Notes: generated by a model not told the origin, from the letters alone. Positions 7,365-14,916 are shown, counted from the first letter of the stretch. The stretch: DNA of 34,591 bases from an uncultured Treponema sp. (GCA_946540605.1 CAMNIU010000145.1:1-34591), one strand, 5' to 3'. Numbers and translations: made by a program.

Positions 7365-8528
7365 TTAGAATGCCAGAGATGCCTTTAATGTTGCGTAATA
7401 GACATTGCTCTTATTTTCTTTGATAGTATCTTTTACAACTTTATCAACTGCAATAAATGCTCCTAAATCACATCCAATCTGCAAATCACTAAATACATTG
7501 CAAATCATACTTGCAGTTACATCAACACCATGGAACTTCATTTCATCACTTGACTGAGGAATTACTCCAAGCACACCTTTACCAGTAACAGATGCCAGAA
7601 CATTACTCTTAGCATAAATGAATGATACTTTTGGAAGCACTCCACCTGCAAAAAGTGGATCTGTTGTTATGGTACGTGCTGTAATTGGAGTAAAATAATG
7701 CAGGGAATCTTTTTCAAAAGAAATGAATTCACCACCAACAACCATAATTGCGGTATTAGCAAGATAGAAGTTAAAATCAAGGCTGCCATCAATCATCAGA
7801 TTCTTAAAATCTGAAAGACCTGCTGTTCCCTTTAAAGTATAGGCACCAATAACTCCAATTGGACCATTCAACATAAGGGTACAATATGCATAATTTGTTT
7901 TATCTTCTGTGTTAACAGGAATAAAAGCTTCGCCCTGAATACCAAGTGTCTGAGTTTCAAAAAGTGTCTTATAAGTAAGATTTACCATTACAGGAACATA
8001 ACCTGCAGTAAGTGCGTAGAAATTTGCATCATTCTGAGGATTATTAAGCATTGTAACATTAAGTCTGTTCTGCAATCCTGTATAACCAGCATATGCACCA
8101 ACTCTGAATTTAAGAGCATCATAAGAAAGACTCAAACCGTCACTCTTCTGGGCAAATACATTTCCGGAAATATCAGAAATCATAAAACGTCCCAGGTCAA
8201 GGGCAATAATTCCTTTACCAACAGTCCATTTTCCGGCAAACTTAAAGAGGTCAAGATCGGCTATCATCTTTAAGTCACTTTGCTTTGCTTCAAAATTGCT
8301 TGTAAGCTTATATTTAAAAGAACCTTCTGCAACAAACTTCAAAGTACCTGTTGAATTAAACGGAGCATTTACAGAAAGATGTACTCCATTTGACTGCTCT
8401 AAAGTCAAAGCAGAAAAATCATCATTTGAACTTAATTTAGAAGTATTATCAACAACACCATTCCAGGTAAGTGCAAATACAGGAGCAAGAAGGCAGGCTA
8501 TAATGCCGCTAAGAATCAGTTTTTTCAT
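7365..8528 (-). CDS. outer-membrane beta-barrel protein
   Basis: This 387-residue protein has a signal peptide (MKKLILSGIIACLLAPVFA), then alternating polar and hydrophobic beta-strand patterns throughout, and a terminal aromatic residue (ATLKASLAF). This is the usual C-terminal signature of a BAM-inserted barrel. The family is not one I recognise. Its ATG shares one base with the stop of the upstream secreted gene (TAATG). Placement between a secreted protein, a FecR protein and an ECF module suggests a role in the same envelope or uptake process. A porin-like entry route for the ECF substrate is only a hypothesis. Confidence 0.78.
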   Translation of the reverse strand: MKKLILSGIIACLLAPVFALTWNGVVDNTSKLSSNDDFSALTLEQSNGVHLSVNAPFNSTGTLKFVAEGSFKYKLTSNFEAKQSDLKMIADLDLFKFAGKWTVGKGIIALDLGRFMISDISGNVFAQKSDGLSLSYDALKFRVGAYAGYTGLQNRLNVTMLNNPQNDANFYALTAGYVPVMVNLTYKTLFETQTLGIQGEAFIPVNTEDKTNYAYCTLMLNGPIGVIGAYTLKGTAGLSDFKNLMIDGSLDFNFYLANTAIMVVGGEFISFEKDSLHYFTPITARTITTDPLFAGGVLPKVSFIYAKSNVLASVTGKGVLGVIPQSSDEMKFHGVDVTASMICNVFSDLQIGCDLGAFIAVDKVVKDTIKENKSNVYYATLKASLAF

Positions 8529-9007
8529 TATTCTGCCTCCATTGAAACATTTTTCATATCAAAATCGCTGTATTTGTTTATGCAAGATGTATAGATACTC
8601 AGAGCCTTTTCTCCAGAAATATAATTAGAAGGATCAACATCTACACCAATAATTCCATCTGACTGAAACTGTCTGAATGCATATCTTGGAGAACCTTTTG
8701 TAAGACGATACATTAAACCGCCCTTTATATTCCAAAGCTTTGAATAGAGATAAGCCAAATCTACAGCCGGAACCGCAGCCTGAGAGTCTTCCAAAGACGG
8801 GATATATCCCTTTTCATACAAGGCAGTAACTGCATCCTCATACGAAGCAGAATCCTCAACGATATTCATCTGAACAGCTGTCAGATAACAAACCTGTCCG
8901 AAGGTTATCTCTTCGGTCTCCAGAATGTCCGTAATTACGTCTGCGGACTGCGCATAAGCTGATAAAACCAGAAAAAGCGCGAACAATAATGATACAATCT
9001 TTTTCAT
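8528..9007 (-). CDS. small secreted protein of unknown function
   Basis: The protein has about 159 residues from the chosen start and a clear signal peptide (MKKIVSLLFALFLVLSAYAQ). The mature part is acidic and mostly helical, with a YLYSKLWNIKGGLMYRL segment and a SPRYAFRQFQSDGII segment. I do not recognise a domain. I favour the ATG at 9007 over the longer one at 9028 for two reasons. It directly begins a signal peptide, and a TAGACA-N17-TAAAAT promoter ends 7 nt before it, predicting transcription to begin at the A of this ATG. No Shine-Dalgarno precedes any candidate. It is the first gene of the six-gene operon running down to 3250. Confidence 0.72.
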   Translation of the reverse strand: MKKIVSLLFALFLVLSAYAQSADVITDILETEEITFGQVCYLTAVQMNIVEDSASYEDAVTALYEKGYIPSLEDSQAAVPAVDLAYLYSKLWNIKGGLMYRLTKGSPRYAFRQFQSDGIIGVDVDPSNYISGEKALSIYTSCINKYSDFDMKNVSMEAE

Positions 9008-9014
9008 GGTAATC

Positions 9015-9059
9015 ATTTTACAGCACATTTTGACAGTTGTCTAGTTTTAACGCTATAAT
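9015..9059. promoter_or_regulatory. divergent, mutually overlapping promoters
   Basis: On the plus strand TTGACA (9030-9035), an 18-bp spacer and TATAAT (9054-9059) drive the LacI-type gene, whose ATG starts at 9068. On the minus strand TAGACA (9043-9038), a 17-bp spacer and TAAAAT (9020-9015) drive the operon whose ATG starts at 9007. The two -35 boxes face each other 2 bp apart, each inside the other promoter's spacer, so two polymerases cannot bind at once. Both promoters predict leaderless or nearly leaderless mRNAs. Confidence 0.65.
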
Positions 9060-9067
9060 GGAAATTA

Positions 9068-10099
9068 ATGATTACTTTAAAAGAAATAGCAGAAAAATGT
9101 TCTGTCTCAATTACAACAGTATCTAATATCCTCAACGGTAAGTCGAATGTTTCTGAAAAAACAAAACAGCGGGTTCTCGAAGTAGTCAAAGAAACTGGCT
9201 ACCGTCCTAATTACATGGCAAGAGGCCTGCGTGCCGCAAAAACAAATTCCGTAGGCATTATAATTGATGACCTTACAGAATTCAGTTCTACCGGAATCAT
9301 AGACGGTATTATGTCTTATTTTGATGAGCACAAATATAAGGCAATCCTCGAAAATCTGCGCTTTTATTCAAAATGGGGAACAAAGTGGTACCACAACAAG
9401 GGTTATGAAGATTCTGTTCAGCAGGCTATTGACGAGTTTGTTTCCATCAAGGTGGACGGAATTATTTACGTTGCCGGCCATGCAAGATGCATTTCGTGCA
9501 TTCCTGAAAATCTTGATATTCCGCTTGTAATTTCCTATGCCTTTACAGAACAGCCGGGCTTTTCTTCTGTAGAATTTGATGATATTCAGGCTGCCTGTGA
9601 CATGACAAATAACCTGATTAAAAATGGTCACAAAAAGATTGCCGTTATTGCAGGTTCTGAAAAAAATATTCATACTACACGCCGTCTCGAAGGCTACCAT
9701 AAGGCTTTGAGCGAAAATAATCTGGAAGATCCAGAACTTTTAAAATATGCAAACTGGGACAGACAGTCAGGCTATGAAGCTGCAAAAGAGTTGCTTTCCA
9801 ATTCAGACTGCACAGCCGTTTTCTGTTTTAATGATTTGATGGCGGCTGGTGTATACGACTATCTTGATGAAAAAGGCCTTATTCCCGGAAAAGACATTTC
9901 TGTAGCAGGTTTTGATAACCGTACAATGTCACAATTCTTAAAACCAGCCCTTACAACTGTAGAAATTCCGCTTTTTGAAATTGGCAGAAAATCTGCAGAG
10001 TTGATTCTGAATCAAATTGCATCACCTGATGATTTTGAAACTCAACGGAGTTTTGTTGAATGCAAAATTATCGAGCGTGATTCTGTAAAAGCAAAATAA
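9068..10099 (+). CDS. LacI-family transcriptional regulator
   Basis: This 343-residue protein has the LacI-type helix-turn-helix and hinge at residues 2-56 (TLKEIAEKCSVSITTVSNIL, then GYRPNYMARGL). A periplasmic-binding-protein-like effector domain follows from about residue 60 (NSVGIIIDDLTE, GHKKIAVIAGS, DLMAAGVYDYL, VAGFDN). It binds DNA as a dimer and responds to a small ligand, often a sugar, whose identity is not visible. Predicted transcription starts within 1-2 nt of the ATG and there is no Shine-Dalgarno, so translation is probably leaderless. It faces the ECF/FecR operon across a shared promoter region and is followed 26 nt later by an aminopeptidase, so it may control both. No clear LacI operator with a central CG was found. 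Confidence 0.9.
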   Translation: MITLKEIAEKCSVSITTVSNILNGKSNVSEKTKQRVLEVVKETGYRPNYMARGLRAAKTNSVGIIIDDLTEFSSTGIIDGIMSYFDEHKYKAILENLRFYSKWGTKWYHNKGYEDSVQQAIDEFVSIKVDGIIYVAGHARCISCIPENLDIPLVISYAFTEQPGFSSVEFDDIQAACDMTNNLIKNGHKKIAVIAGSEKNIHTTRRLEGYHKALSENNLEDPELLKYANWDRQSGYEAAKELLSNSDCTAVFCFNDLMAAGVYDYLDEKGLIPGKDISVAGFDNRTMSQFLKPALTTVEIPLFEIGRKSAELILNQIASPDDFETQRSFVECKIIERDSVKAK

Positions 10100-10125
10100 T
10101 ATCGAAAAATATAAAGGAGTCTCTT

Positions 10126-11481
10126 ATGAATGAACAACTTATAGTTGATTACAAAAACTTTTTAAACAACGGAAAAACTGAGCGTGAATGTGTTGAACAG
10201 ATTGTAAAGATGGCTCAGAAACACGGTTATAAAGATATTTCTAAGGTTAAAAATTTAAAACCTGGAGACAAGGTTTACATCACAAAAATGGATAAGGCCA
10301 TTGCTCTTTTTGAAATTGGTTTTGAGCCTATTGAAAAAGGAATGAACATTTTGTGTGCGCACATCGACTCTCCCCGCCTCGATGCAAAACAGAATCCGCT
10401 TTATGAAAAAGACTGCATTACTTATATGAACACACACTATTACGGCGGAATCAAAAAATATCAGTGGACAACCATTCCGCTTGCAATTCACGGTGTTGTG
10501 GTAAAAAAAGACGGCAAGACTGTAAAGGTTGTAATTGGTGAAAATCAGGATGAGCCTGTTTTCTGCATTTCTGATATTCTTCCTCACCTTGCACAGGAAC
10601 AGATGAAGGAAAAGGCCAGCGACTTTATTAAAGGCGAAGACCTGGATGTAATTCTTGGCTCAGTATCACCTGCTTCAAAGGACGAAAATCTTAGTAAGGA
10701 AGAAAAGAAGGATCTTAAAGAAAAGAGTAAAAAAACTGTTCTGGCACTTTTAAAAGAGATGTATGGTATCGAAGAAAAAGATTTTGAATCTGCTGAGCTC
10801 GAAATTGTTCCTGCAGGAAAAGCCCGCGATATGGGACTTGACCGTTCAATGATTCTTGGCTACGGACAGGATGACCGTTCCTGCGCTTATTCATCTGTTG
10901 CTGCTATGCTCGAAATGAGAGCCGGAAAACGCACAACCTGCTGTCTTTGTGTAGACAAAGAAGAAATTGGAAGCGTAGGTGCAACTGGTATGGCTTCTAA
11001 TCTTTTTGAAAATATGACTGCTGAAATTATTGCATTAACTGATACTCAGTACAGCGACCTTGTTTTGAGACGATGTCTTGCAAACAGCAACATGCTTTCA
11101 AGCGATGTAAATGCTGCATACGACCCAATGAATGCCGGACTTTACGACAAAGAAAATGCAAGTATGCTCGGAGGTGGAGTTACATTCCAGAAATATACAG
11201 GAAGCCGCGGAAAATCTGGTGCAAGCGATGCAAATCCTGAATTTATAGCAAAGGTTCGTGCCGCAATGTACGATGCAAATGTTACTTACCAGATGGCTGA
11301 GCTTGGAAAAGTTGATCAGGGCGGTGGTGGAACAATTGCCTACCACGCTGCAAAATATGGAATGAATGTATTGGATGGCGGCGTTGCAGTTTTGAGTATG
11401 CATGCGCCTTGGGAAATTACTAGCAAGGAAGATATCAGCCAGATGTATGAATGTTGTAAGGCGTTCCTGGGGTTAAATTAA
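10126..11481 (+). CDS. M18-family metallo-aminopeptidase
   Basis: This 451-residue cytosolic enzyme removes N-terminal residues from peptides. M18 di-metal ligand motifs are visible: CAHIDSPRLD (H79, D81), GYGQDDRSCAY (bridging Asp), CVDKEEIGS (catalytic Glu pair), and a C-terminal GVAVLSMHAPWE with the last His. The GGGGTIAYHAA loop is also typical. The length fits bacterial M18 enzymes. A strong Shine-Dalgarno (AAAGGAG) lies 8 nt before the ATG. It probably shares the LacI-type gene's transcript. A palindromic repeat starts two bases after its stop codon and no U-tract terminator is present. Confidence 0.92.
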   Translation: MNEQLIVDYKNFLNNGKTERECVEQIVKMAQKHGYKDISKVKNLKPGDKVYITKMDKAIALFEIGFEPIEKGMNILCAHIDSPRLDAKQNPLYEKDCITYMNTHYYGGIKKYQWTTIPLAIHGVVVKKDGKTVKVVIGENQDEPVFCISDILPHLAQEQMKEKASDFIKGEDLDVILGSVSPASKDENLSKEEKKDLKEKSKKTVLALLKEMYGIEEKDFESAELEIVPAGKARDMGLDRSMILGYGQDDRSCAYSSVAAMLEMRAGKRTTCCLCVDKEEIGSVGATGMASNLFENMTAEIIALTDTQYSDLVLRRCLANSNMLSSDVNAAYDPMNAGLYDKENASMLGGGVTFQKYTGSRGKSGASDANPEFIAKVRAAMYDANVTYQMAELGKVDQGGGGTIAYHAAKYGMNVLDGGVAVLSMHAPWEITSKEDISQMYECCKAFLGLN

Positions 11482-11483
11482 AA

Positions 11484-11626
11484 GACCCCGAAACAAGTTC
11501 GGGGTGACGGATTGCCACGTCGCTGGCGCTCCTCGCAATGACGAAACAAACAGAGTCATTGCGAGACAGAAGTTTCGTCATTACGAACAAAAAGACTCGT
11601 CATTGCGAGCGCAGCGAAGCAATCTA
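11484..11626. repeat. composite palindromic repeat cluster between convergent genes
   Basis: The cluster opens with a B-type half element at 11484-11508 (GACCCCGAAACAAG, then TTCGGGGTGAC). An A-long element follows at 11510-11542 (GATTGCCACG, then CTCGCAATGAC). A degenerate A copy lies around 11555-11585. The final element is A-short at 11599-11626 (GTCATTGCGAGCGCAGCGAA, then GCAATCTA). Its last base abuts the parB stop, so parB reads TAA followed in frame by the repeat's TAG. The elements can fold into a long hairpin separating M18 from parB. Confidence 0.8.
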
Positions 11627-12577
11627 TTATTTCTTAGACATCAAGACTTCGTAGATTCTATCGAAGTCTTTCTTGTTATCAAATCCAATGATGATTGAAC
11701 CTTTGTTGATGTCTCCTTTAAGGCTTACATCGCGGGTTCCAAAAATATTGCGGAGTTCCTGTTCAAAGGCAAGAACATCTGCGTCTTTTTTAACGGCTTT
11801 CTTTTCTTCTTTTTTAGATGCGGCGCGGCCACCACCATTGTATGTGTCAGCAAGAGCTTCTGCTTCGCGAACAGAAAGGCCGCTGCCTAAAATCTTACCA
11901 AACATAACGCGCATGTCGGCATCATTTTTTACCATAAGAAGGGCACGTGCATGACCGGAAGTAATCTGTCCGCTTACAAGAGCATGCTGAATATCTTCCG
12001 GCAGCTTCAAAAGGCGGATTGCATTTGCAACAGTAGCACGAGCTTTACCAACACGCTTTGCAACTTCTTCCTGATTAAGGTCGCCCATCTGAATAAGATT
12101 ATAATAAGCAGTTGCTTCTTCTATCGGGTTTAAGTCGGCACGCTGAATATTTTCAATGAGTGCCATTTCAAGCTTCTGCTGTTCATCGAACTTACGAAGT
12201 TGAACAGGAACCTTTGCAAGCCCTGCCATTTTTGCAGCACGGGTACGGCGTTCACCGGCAATGATGTAAAATTCACCATCACCAGCATCTTCTATAATAA
12301 TTGGCTGAAGGATTCCGTTTACTTTAATGGAATCACAAAGTTCATCAAGTTGTTTCTGATTAAACTCAATACGTGGCTGTTTTGGATTCGGCTTAAGAAG
12401 TACCGGGTCAATCCACATACTGCCATCTTCTTTCATTTCAATGGCAGCTGGAATTTTTGTCTTTTTGATTGTAGTAGTATGAAGACCACTACCTGTCGAA
12501 ACTGCAACTTCTTCTTGTGCTGCCGGATTTTCATTCAGCAGGGCACCAAGGCCTTTTCCCAATGCATTCTTAGCCAC
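11627..12577 (-). CDS. parB: chromosome partitioning protein ParB
   Basis: This 316-residue protein has the conserved N-terminal ALGKGLGALL. The ParB CTPase/clamp domain follows, with QPRIEF near residue 70 and the GERRTRAAKMAGL box near 110. A helix-turn-helix for parS recognition (NQEEVAKRVGKARATVANAIRLL) and a C-terminal dimerisation segment complete it. It loads at parS and spreads as a CTP-dependent clamp, working with ParA in origin segregation. The start is GTG, overlapping the parA stop by 8 nt with GAGGTGA as Shine-Dalgarno. No perfect parS palindrome was found in the window. Confidence 0.95.
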   Translation of the reverse strand: MAKNALGKGLGALLNENPAAQEEVAVSTGSGLHTTTIKKTKIPAAIEMKEDGSMWIDPVLLKPNPKQPRIEFNQKQLDELCDSIKVNGILQPIIIEDAGDGEFYIIAGERRTRAAKMAGLAKVPVQLRKFDEQQKLEMALIENIQRADLNPIEEATAYYNLIQMGDLNQEEVAKRVGKARATVANAIRLLKLPEDIQHALVSGQITSGHARALLMVKNDADMRVMFGKILGSGLSVREAEALADTYNGGGRAASKKEEKKAVKKDADVLAFEQELRNIFGTRDVSLKGDINKGSIIIGFDNKKDFDRIYEVLMSKK

Positions 12578-13325
12578 GGCGAATCACCTCTTCTGCAAGT
12601 TTAGCATAGCTGCGGGCACCCACACATTCAGGGTCATATTTACAAATTGGAAGTCCATGAGAAGGAGCTTCTGAAAGACGTACGTTACGTGGAATAATTG
12701 TATTGAAAACTACATCCTTAAAATATGACTTAACCTGCATTACAACGTCCTGTGCAAGACGGGTGCGGGAATCGTACATTGTAAAGAAAATACCGCCAAT
12801 CTTAAGGTCTGGATTAATGCTCTTCTGTACTTTCTGAATTGTCTGCAAAAGAAGAGTAATACCTTCAAGAGCAAAATATTCACACTGCATTGGAACAAGA
12901 ACTGAATCTGCTGCAGCAAGTCCGTTCAAAGTAAGAATACCAAGGGAAGGTGGACAGTCAATCAAAATATAATCATAAATAGCCTTAAGCGGTTCAATTG
13001 CATTCTTAAGATAGAATTCGCGATCTTCCTGATCTGCAAGCTCAATTGCAACACCTGAAAGGTCAAGAGAAGCACTGATTGCATCAAGATTTTCTACAGG
13101 AGTTTTTTTAACAGCTTTTGTTGCTTCAACCTGTTCAGCAAGCAATTCATAAACAGTAGGCTTGTCTTTAGAAACTCCTACACCGCTGGACATGTTTCCC
13201 TGTGAATCAAAATCAATAAGAAGGACTTTTTTACCGGCAAGAGCTATATATGCGCCGATATTGATTGCTGAGGTGGTTTTACCTACACCTCCTTTCTGAT
13301 TAACAAAAACAATACACTTTCCCAT
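12570..13325 (-). CDS. parA: chromosome partitioning ATPase ParA/Soj
   Basis: This 251-residue protein has the deviant Walker A motif KGGVGKTT at residues 10-17, DFDSQGN at about 39-45 (Walker A') and LIDCPPSLG as Walker B. It is a MinD/ParA-type dimerising ATPase that binds DNA non-specifically and moves ParB-parS complexes. It lacks the N-terminal HTH of plasmid ParA Ia proteins, as expected for the chromosomal Soj type. It forms a two-gene operon with parB. There is no evident Shine-Dalgarno. A TATACT box lies about 35 nt upstream of the ATG, but I could not find a convincing -35 partner. Confidence 0.95.
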   Translation of the reverse strand: MGKCIVFVNQKGGVGKTTSAINIGAYIALAGKKVLLIDFDSQGNMSSGVGVSKDKPTVYELLAEQVEATKAVKKTPVENLDAISASLDLSGVAIELADQEDREFYLKNAIEPLKAIYDYILIDCPPSLGILTLNGLAAADSVLVPMQCEYFALEGITLLLQTIQKVQKSINPDLKIGGIFFTMYDSRTRLAQDVVMQVKSYFKDVVFNTIIPRNVRLSEAPSHGLPICKYDPECVGARSYAKLAEEVIRRG

Positions 13326-13363
13326 ATAATTAAATGTATCATTTTTTATTAAAATAGTATACA

Positions 13364-13570
13364 GTAAAAATGTATCGAAAATTGAATAAAGAACGACATC
13401 TTGAAAATCTGTCTGGCTTCCGCTGTAAAAACCTGCAGACTGCGGGTGAGCCTCGGCGCTTCGCTCTGTATTTTATAGCCGAACTAGCTTTTTCGTATCG
13501 GCTCAATGCAGTCTGCAGTTTTTTCCCGCTCCGCCAGACAGATTTTCATATGACGTATGTGATACATTTT
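13364..13570. repeat. long structured hairpin element, copy 1
   Basis: This is a very long imperfect palindrome in the 350-bp divergent gap between parA and the methyltransferase. AAAATGTATC (13364-13373) pairs with GATACATTTT (13561-13570). GAAAATCTGTCTGGC (13403-13417) pairs perfectly with 13533-13547. CTGCAGACTGC (13433-13443) pairs perfectly with 13508-13518. TGAGCC (13447-13452) pairs with GGCTCA (13500-13505). TCGGC (13453-13457) pairs with GCCGA (13478-13482). It shares loop sequences and helix order with the element at 3109-3203. The outermost arm overlaps the region just upstream of parA. No credible gene lies here. Confidence 0.65.
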
Positions 13571-13599
13571 ATTTAATTAATATAACCGGAGGATGGAGC

Positions 13600-13674
13600 G
13601 TGACTCTGTGTCATTGTCAGTGGAACAAAGTTCTACGTCATTGCAAGCGCAGCGAAGCAATCCATTTTTATTAG
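13600..13674 (+). CDS. possible 24-codon leader ORF
   Basis: A strong GGAGG (13588-13592) is followed 7 nt later by GTG. This opens a 24-codon frame that runs through an A-short repeat and ends in TAG one base before the methyltransferase ATG. The methyltransferase has no Shine-Dalgarno of its own, so re-initiation from this small frame could drive it. Alternatively, the repeat may have inserted between an old ribosome-binding site and the gene. Real translation is uncertain. Confidence 0.3.
   Translation: MTLCHCQWNKVLRHCKRSEAIHFY
13637..13664 (+). repeat. A-short palindromic repeat
   Basis: A single copy (GTCATTGCAAGCGCAGCGAA, then GCAATCCA) lies 11 nt upstream of the methyltransferase start codon. 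It differs from the other A-short copies by one base in GCAAG versus GCGAG. It is unusual in being 5' rather than 3' of a gene. Confidence 0.8.
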
Positions 13675-13675
13675 A

Positions 13676-14842
13676 ATGATTTTAAGCGTAACCTTATCAA
13701 AACCTGTTAATAATATTGAAGAATCTCTTGGGAAGCCTTACACAAAAATTAAAATTCGTGCAGTGAATTCAGCTGGTGGAGCCTCGTATGCAGCGGAGAT
13801 GTTTACAAAGACCCAGGTTTTTCATAAGAAGTTTTCGGATAGTGAGCTGGATGATTTTTTAAAGCAGAACTCGGGAATCACTTTTAAAAACGTTGTTACG
13901 CGAACAGATTCTGAAGAAATCACACTGCTTACAAATAAAAAGGGAAAGACAACTGAACTAAGAAAAAAACTGAACACCACTACAGGAAAAACAGCTCCGC
14001 TTAAAATTTTACCAGAGGCCAAAAAGAAACAATATCTTCTTCCCGAAGGCACACCTGTTCCATTCCTTGTTTTGCTTGGAATTATGAATGATGAAGGCAA
14101 AGTGATTTCTTCCCGCTACGACAAGTTCCGTCAGATAAACCGTTTTCTGGAATTCATTGATGATATTCTGCCGGAGTTTTCTGATAAAACCTCTGACGGT
14201 GAGCCAATCCGCATAGCTGATTTTGGTTGTGGCAAATCTTACCTTACTTTTGCTGTTCATTATTTTCTCACCGAAATCCGTCATATAAAATGCGAAATTG
14301 AAGGCCTTGATTTAAAAGAAGAAGTAATCAATTACTGCAATGACATGGTAAAAAAGCTCAGTCTTCAGAATCTTATTTTCCACACTGGAAATATAGCTGA
14401 TTATTCCGGCACCCATAGCCCTGATATAGTAATCACCCTGCACGCCTGCGATACTGCAACAGACTTTGCCTTAAAATACGCAGTAGAACACGGAGCCCGG
14501 GCAATTTTAAGCGTACCTTGCTGTCAGCATCAGATAAATACCCAGCTGCAGATGCGGGGAAAGGCAGGAGGCGCAACAGGTGATGTTCCACCAGAATTCG
14601 AACCTCTTCTAAAATGGGGAATCATCCGCGAAAAATTCAGCTCCCTGGTAACTGATGCACTTCGCGGCGAGTGGTTGGAAGCTCAGGGCTTCAAGGTTCA
14701 GATGCTGGAATTTATTGATATGGAACACACTCCAAAGAATATTCTGATAAGAGCTATAAAAAAAGAAAATAATAGAAACTGTAAAACTAATGGATTGGAG
14801 TTAATAGACAAGCTCGGAATTAACCCGGAACTCTTCAAATAG
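13676..14842 (+). CDS. SAM-dependent methyltransferase, METTL25/PF13679-like
   Basis: This 388-residue protein has an N-terminal region of about 170 residues (LLPEGTPVPFLVLLGIMN near 120). A class I methyltransferase fold follows, with motif I IADFGCGKSYLTFAVHYFL near residue 180 and an acidic motif II in GLDLKEEVI. Motif IV-like ITLHACDTATD and SVPCCQHQIN come next. The D-GCGKSYL form and the HACD/PCC pair are typical of the PF13679 family, which includes METTL25. The substrate is unknown, with RNA likely by analogy. The stop codon TAG is the first triplet of a palindromic repeat. It converges on a HAD phosphatase gene. Confidence 0.82.
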   Translation: MILSVTLSKPVNNIEESLGKPYTKIKIRAVNSAGGASYAAEMFTKTQVFHKKFSDSELDDFLKQNSGITFKNVVTRTDSEEITLLTNKKGKTTELRKKLNTTTGKTAPLKILPEAKKKQYLLPEGTPVPFLVLLGIMNDEGKVISSRYDKFRQINRFLEFIDDILPEFSDKTSDGEPIRIADFGCGKSYLTFAVHYFLTEIRHIKCEIEGLDLKEEVINYCNDMVKKLSLQNLIFHTGNIADYSGTHSPDIVITLHACDTATDFALKYAVEHGARAILSVPCCQHQINTQLQMRGKAGGATGDVPPEFEPLLKWGIIREKFSSLVTDALRGEWLEAQGFKVQMLEFIDMEHTPKNILIRAIKKENNRNCKTNGLELIDKLGINPELFK

Positions 14843-14910
14843 ATTGCTTCGCTGCGCTCGCAATGACGATTATCTGTCATTGCGAGGAGTTTCAGAAACG
14901 AAGCAATCCA
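14840..14910. repeat. A-type palindromic repeat pair between convergent genes
   Basis: An A-short copy (TAGATTGCTTCGCTGCGCTC, then GCAATGAC) is followed by an 8-nt spacer and a divergent inverted copy (GTCATTGCGAGGAGTTTCAG, then AAACGAAGCAATCCA). The pair folds into one hairpin between the methyltransferase (plus) and HAD (minus) genes. The first three bases are the methyltransferase stop codon, and the other end is 6 nt from the HAD stop codon. Confidence 0.85.
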
Positions 14911-14916
14911 TATATT

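Noticed and set aside
13370-13576. A 68-residue plus-strand ORF
   Set aside because: It lies entirely inside the long palindrome. Its length follows from the inverted repeat, there is no Shine-Dalgarno, and the composition is not protein-like.
11627-13675. A parS centromere site near parAB
   Set aside because: I looked for the palindrome TGTTTCACGTGAAACA and close variants in and around the operon and saw none. A pattern search of the whole genome would settle where parS lies.
13593-13679. An ATG-started 28-codon ORF overlapping the methyltransferase start as ATGA
   Set aside because: Its GGAGG lies directly against the ATG with no spacing, so initiation there is unlikely. The GTG frame at 13600 has proper spacing.
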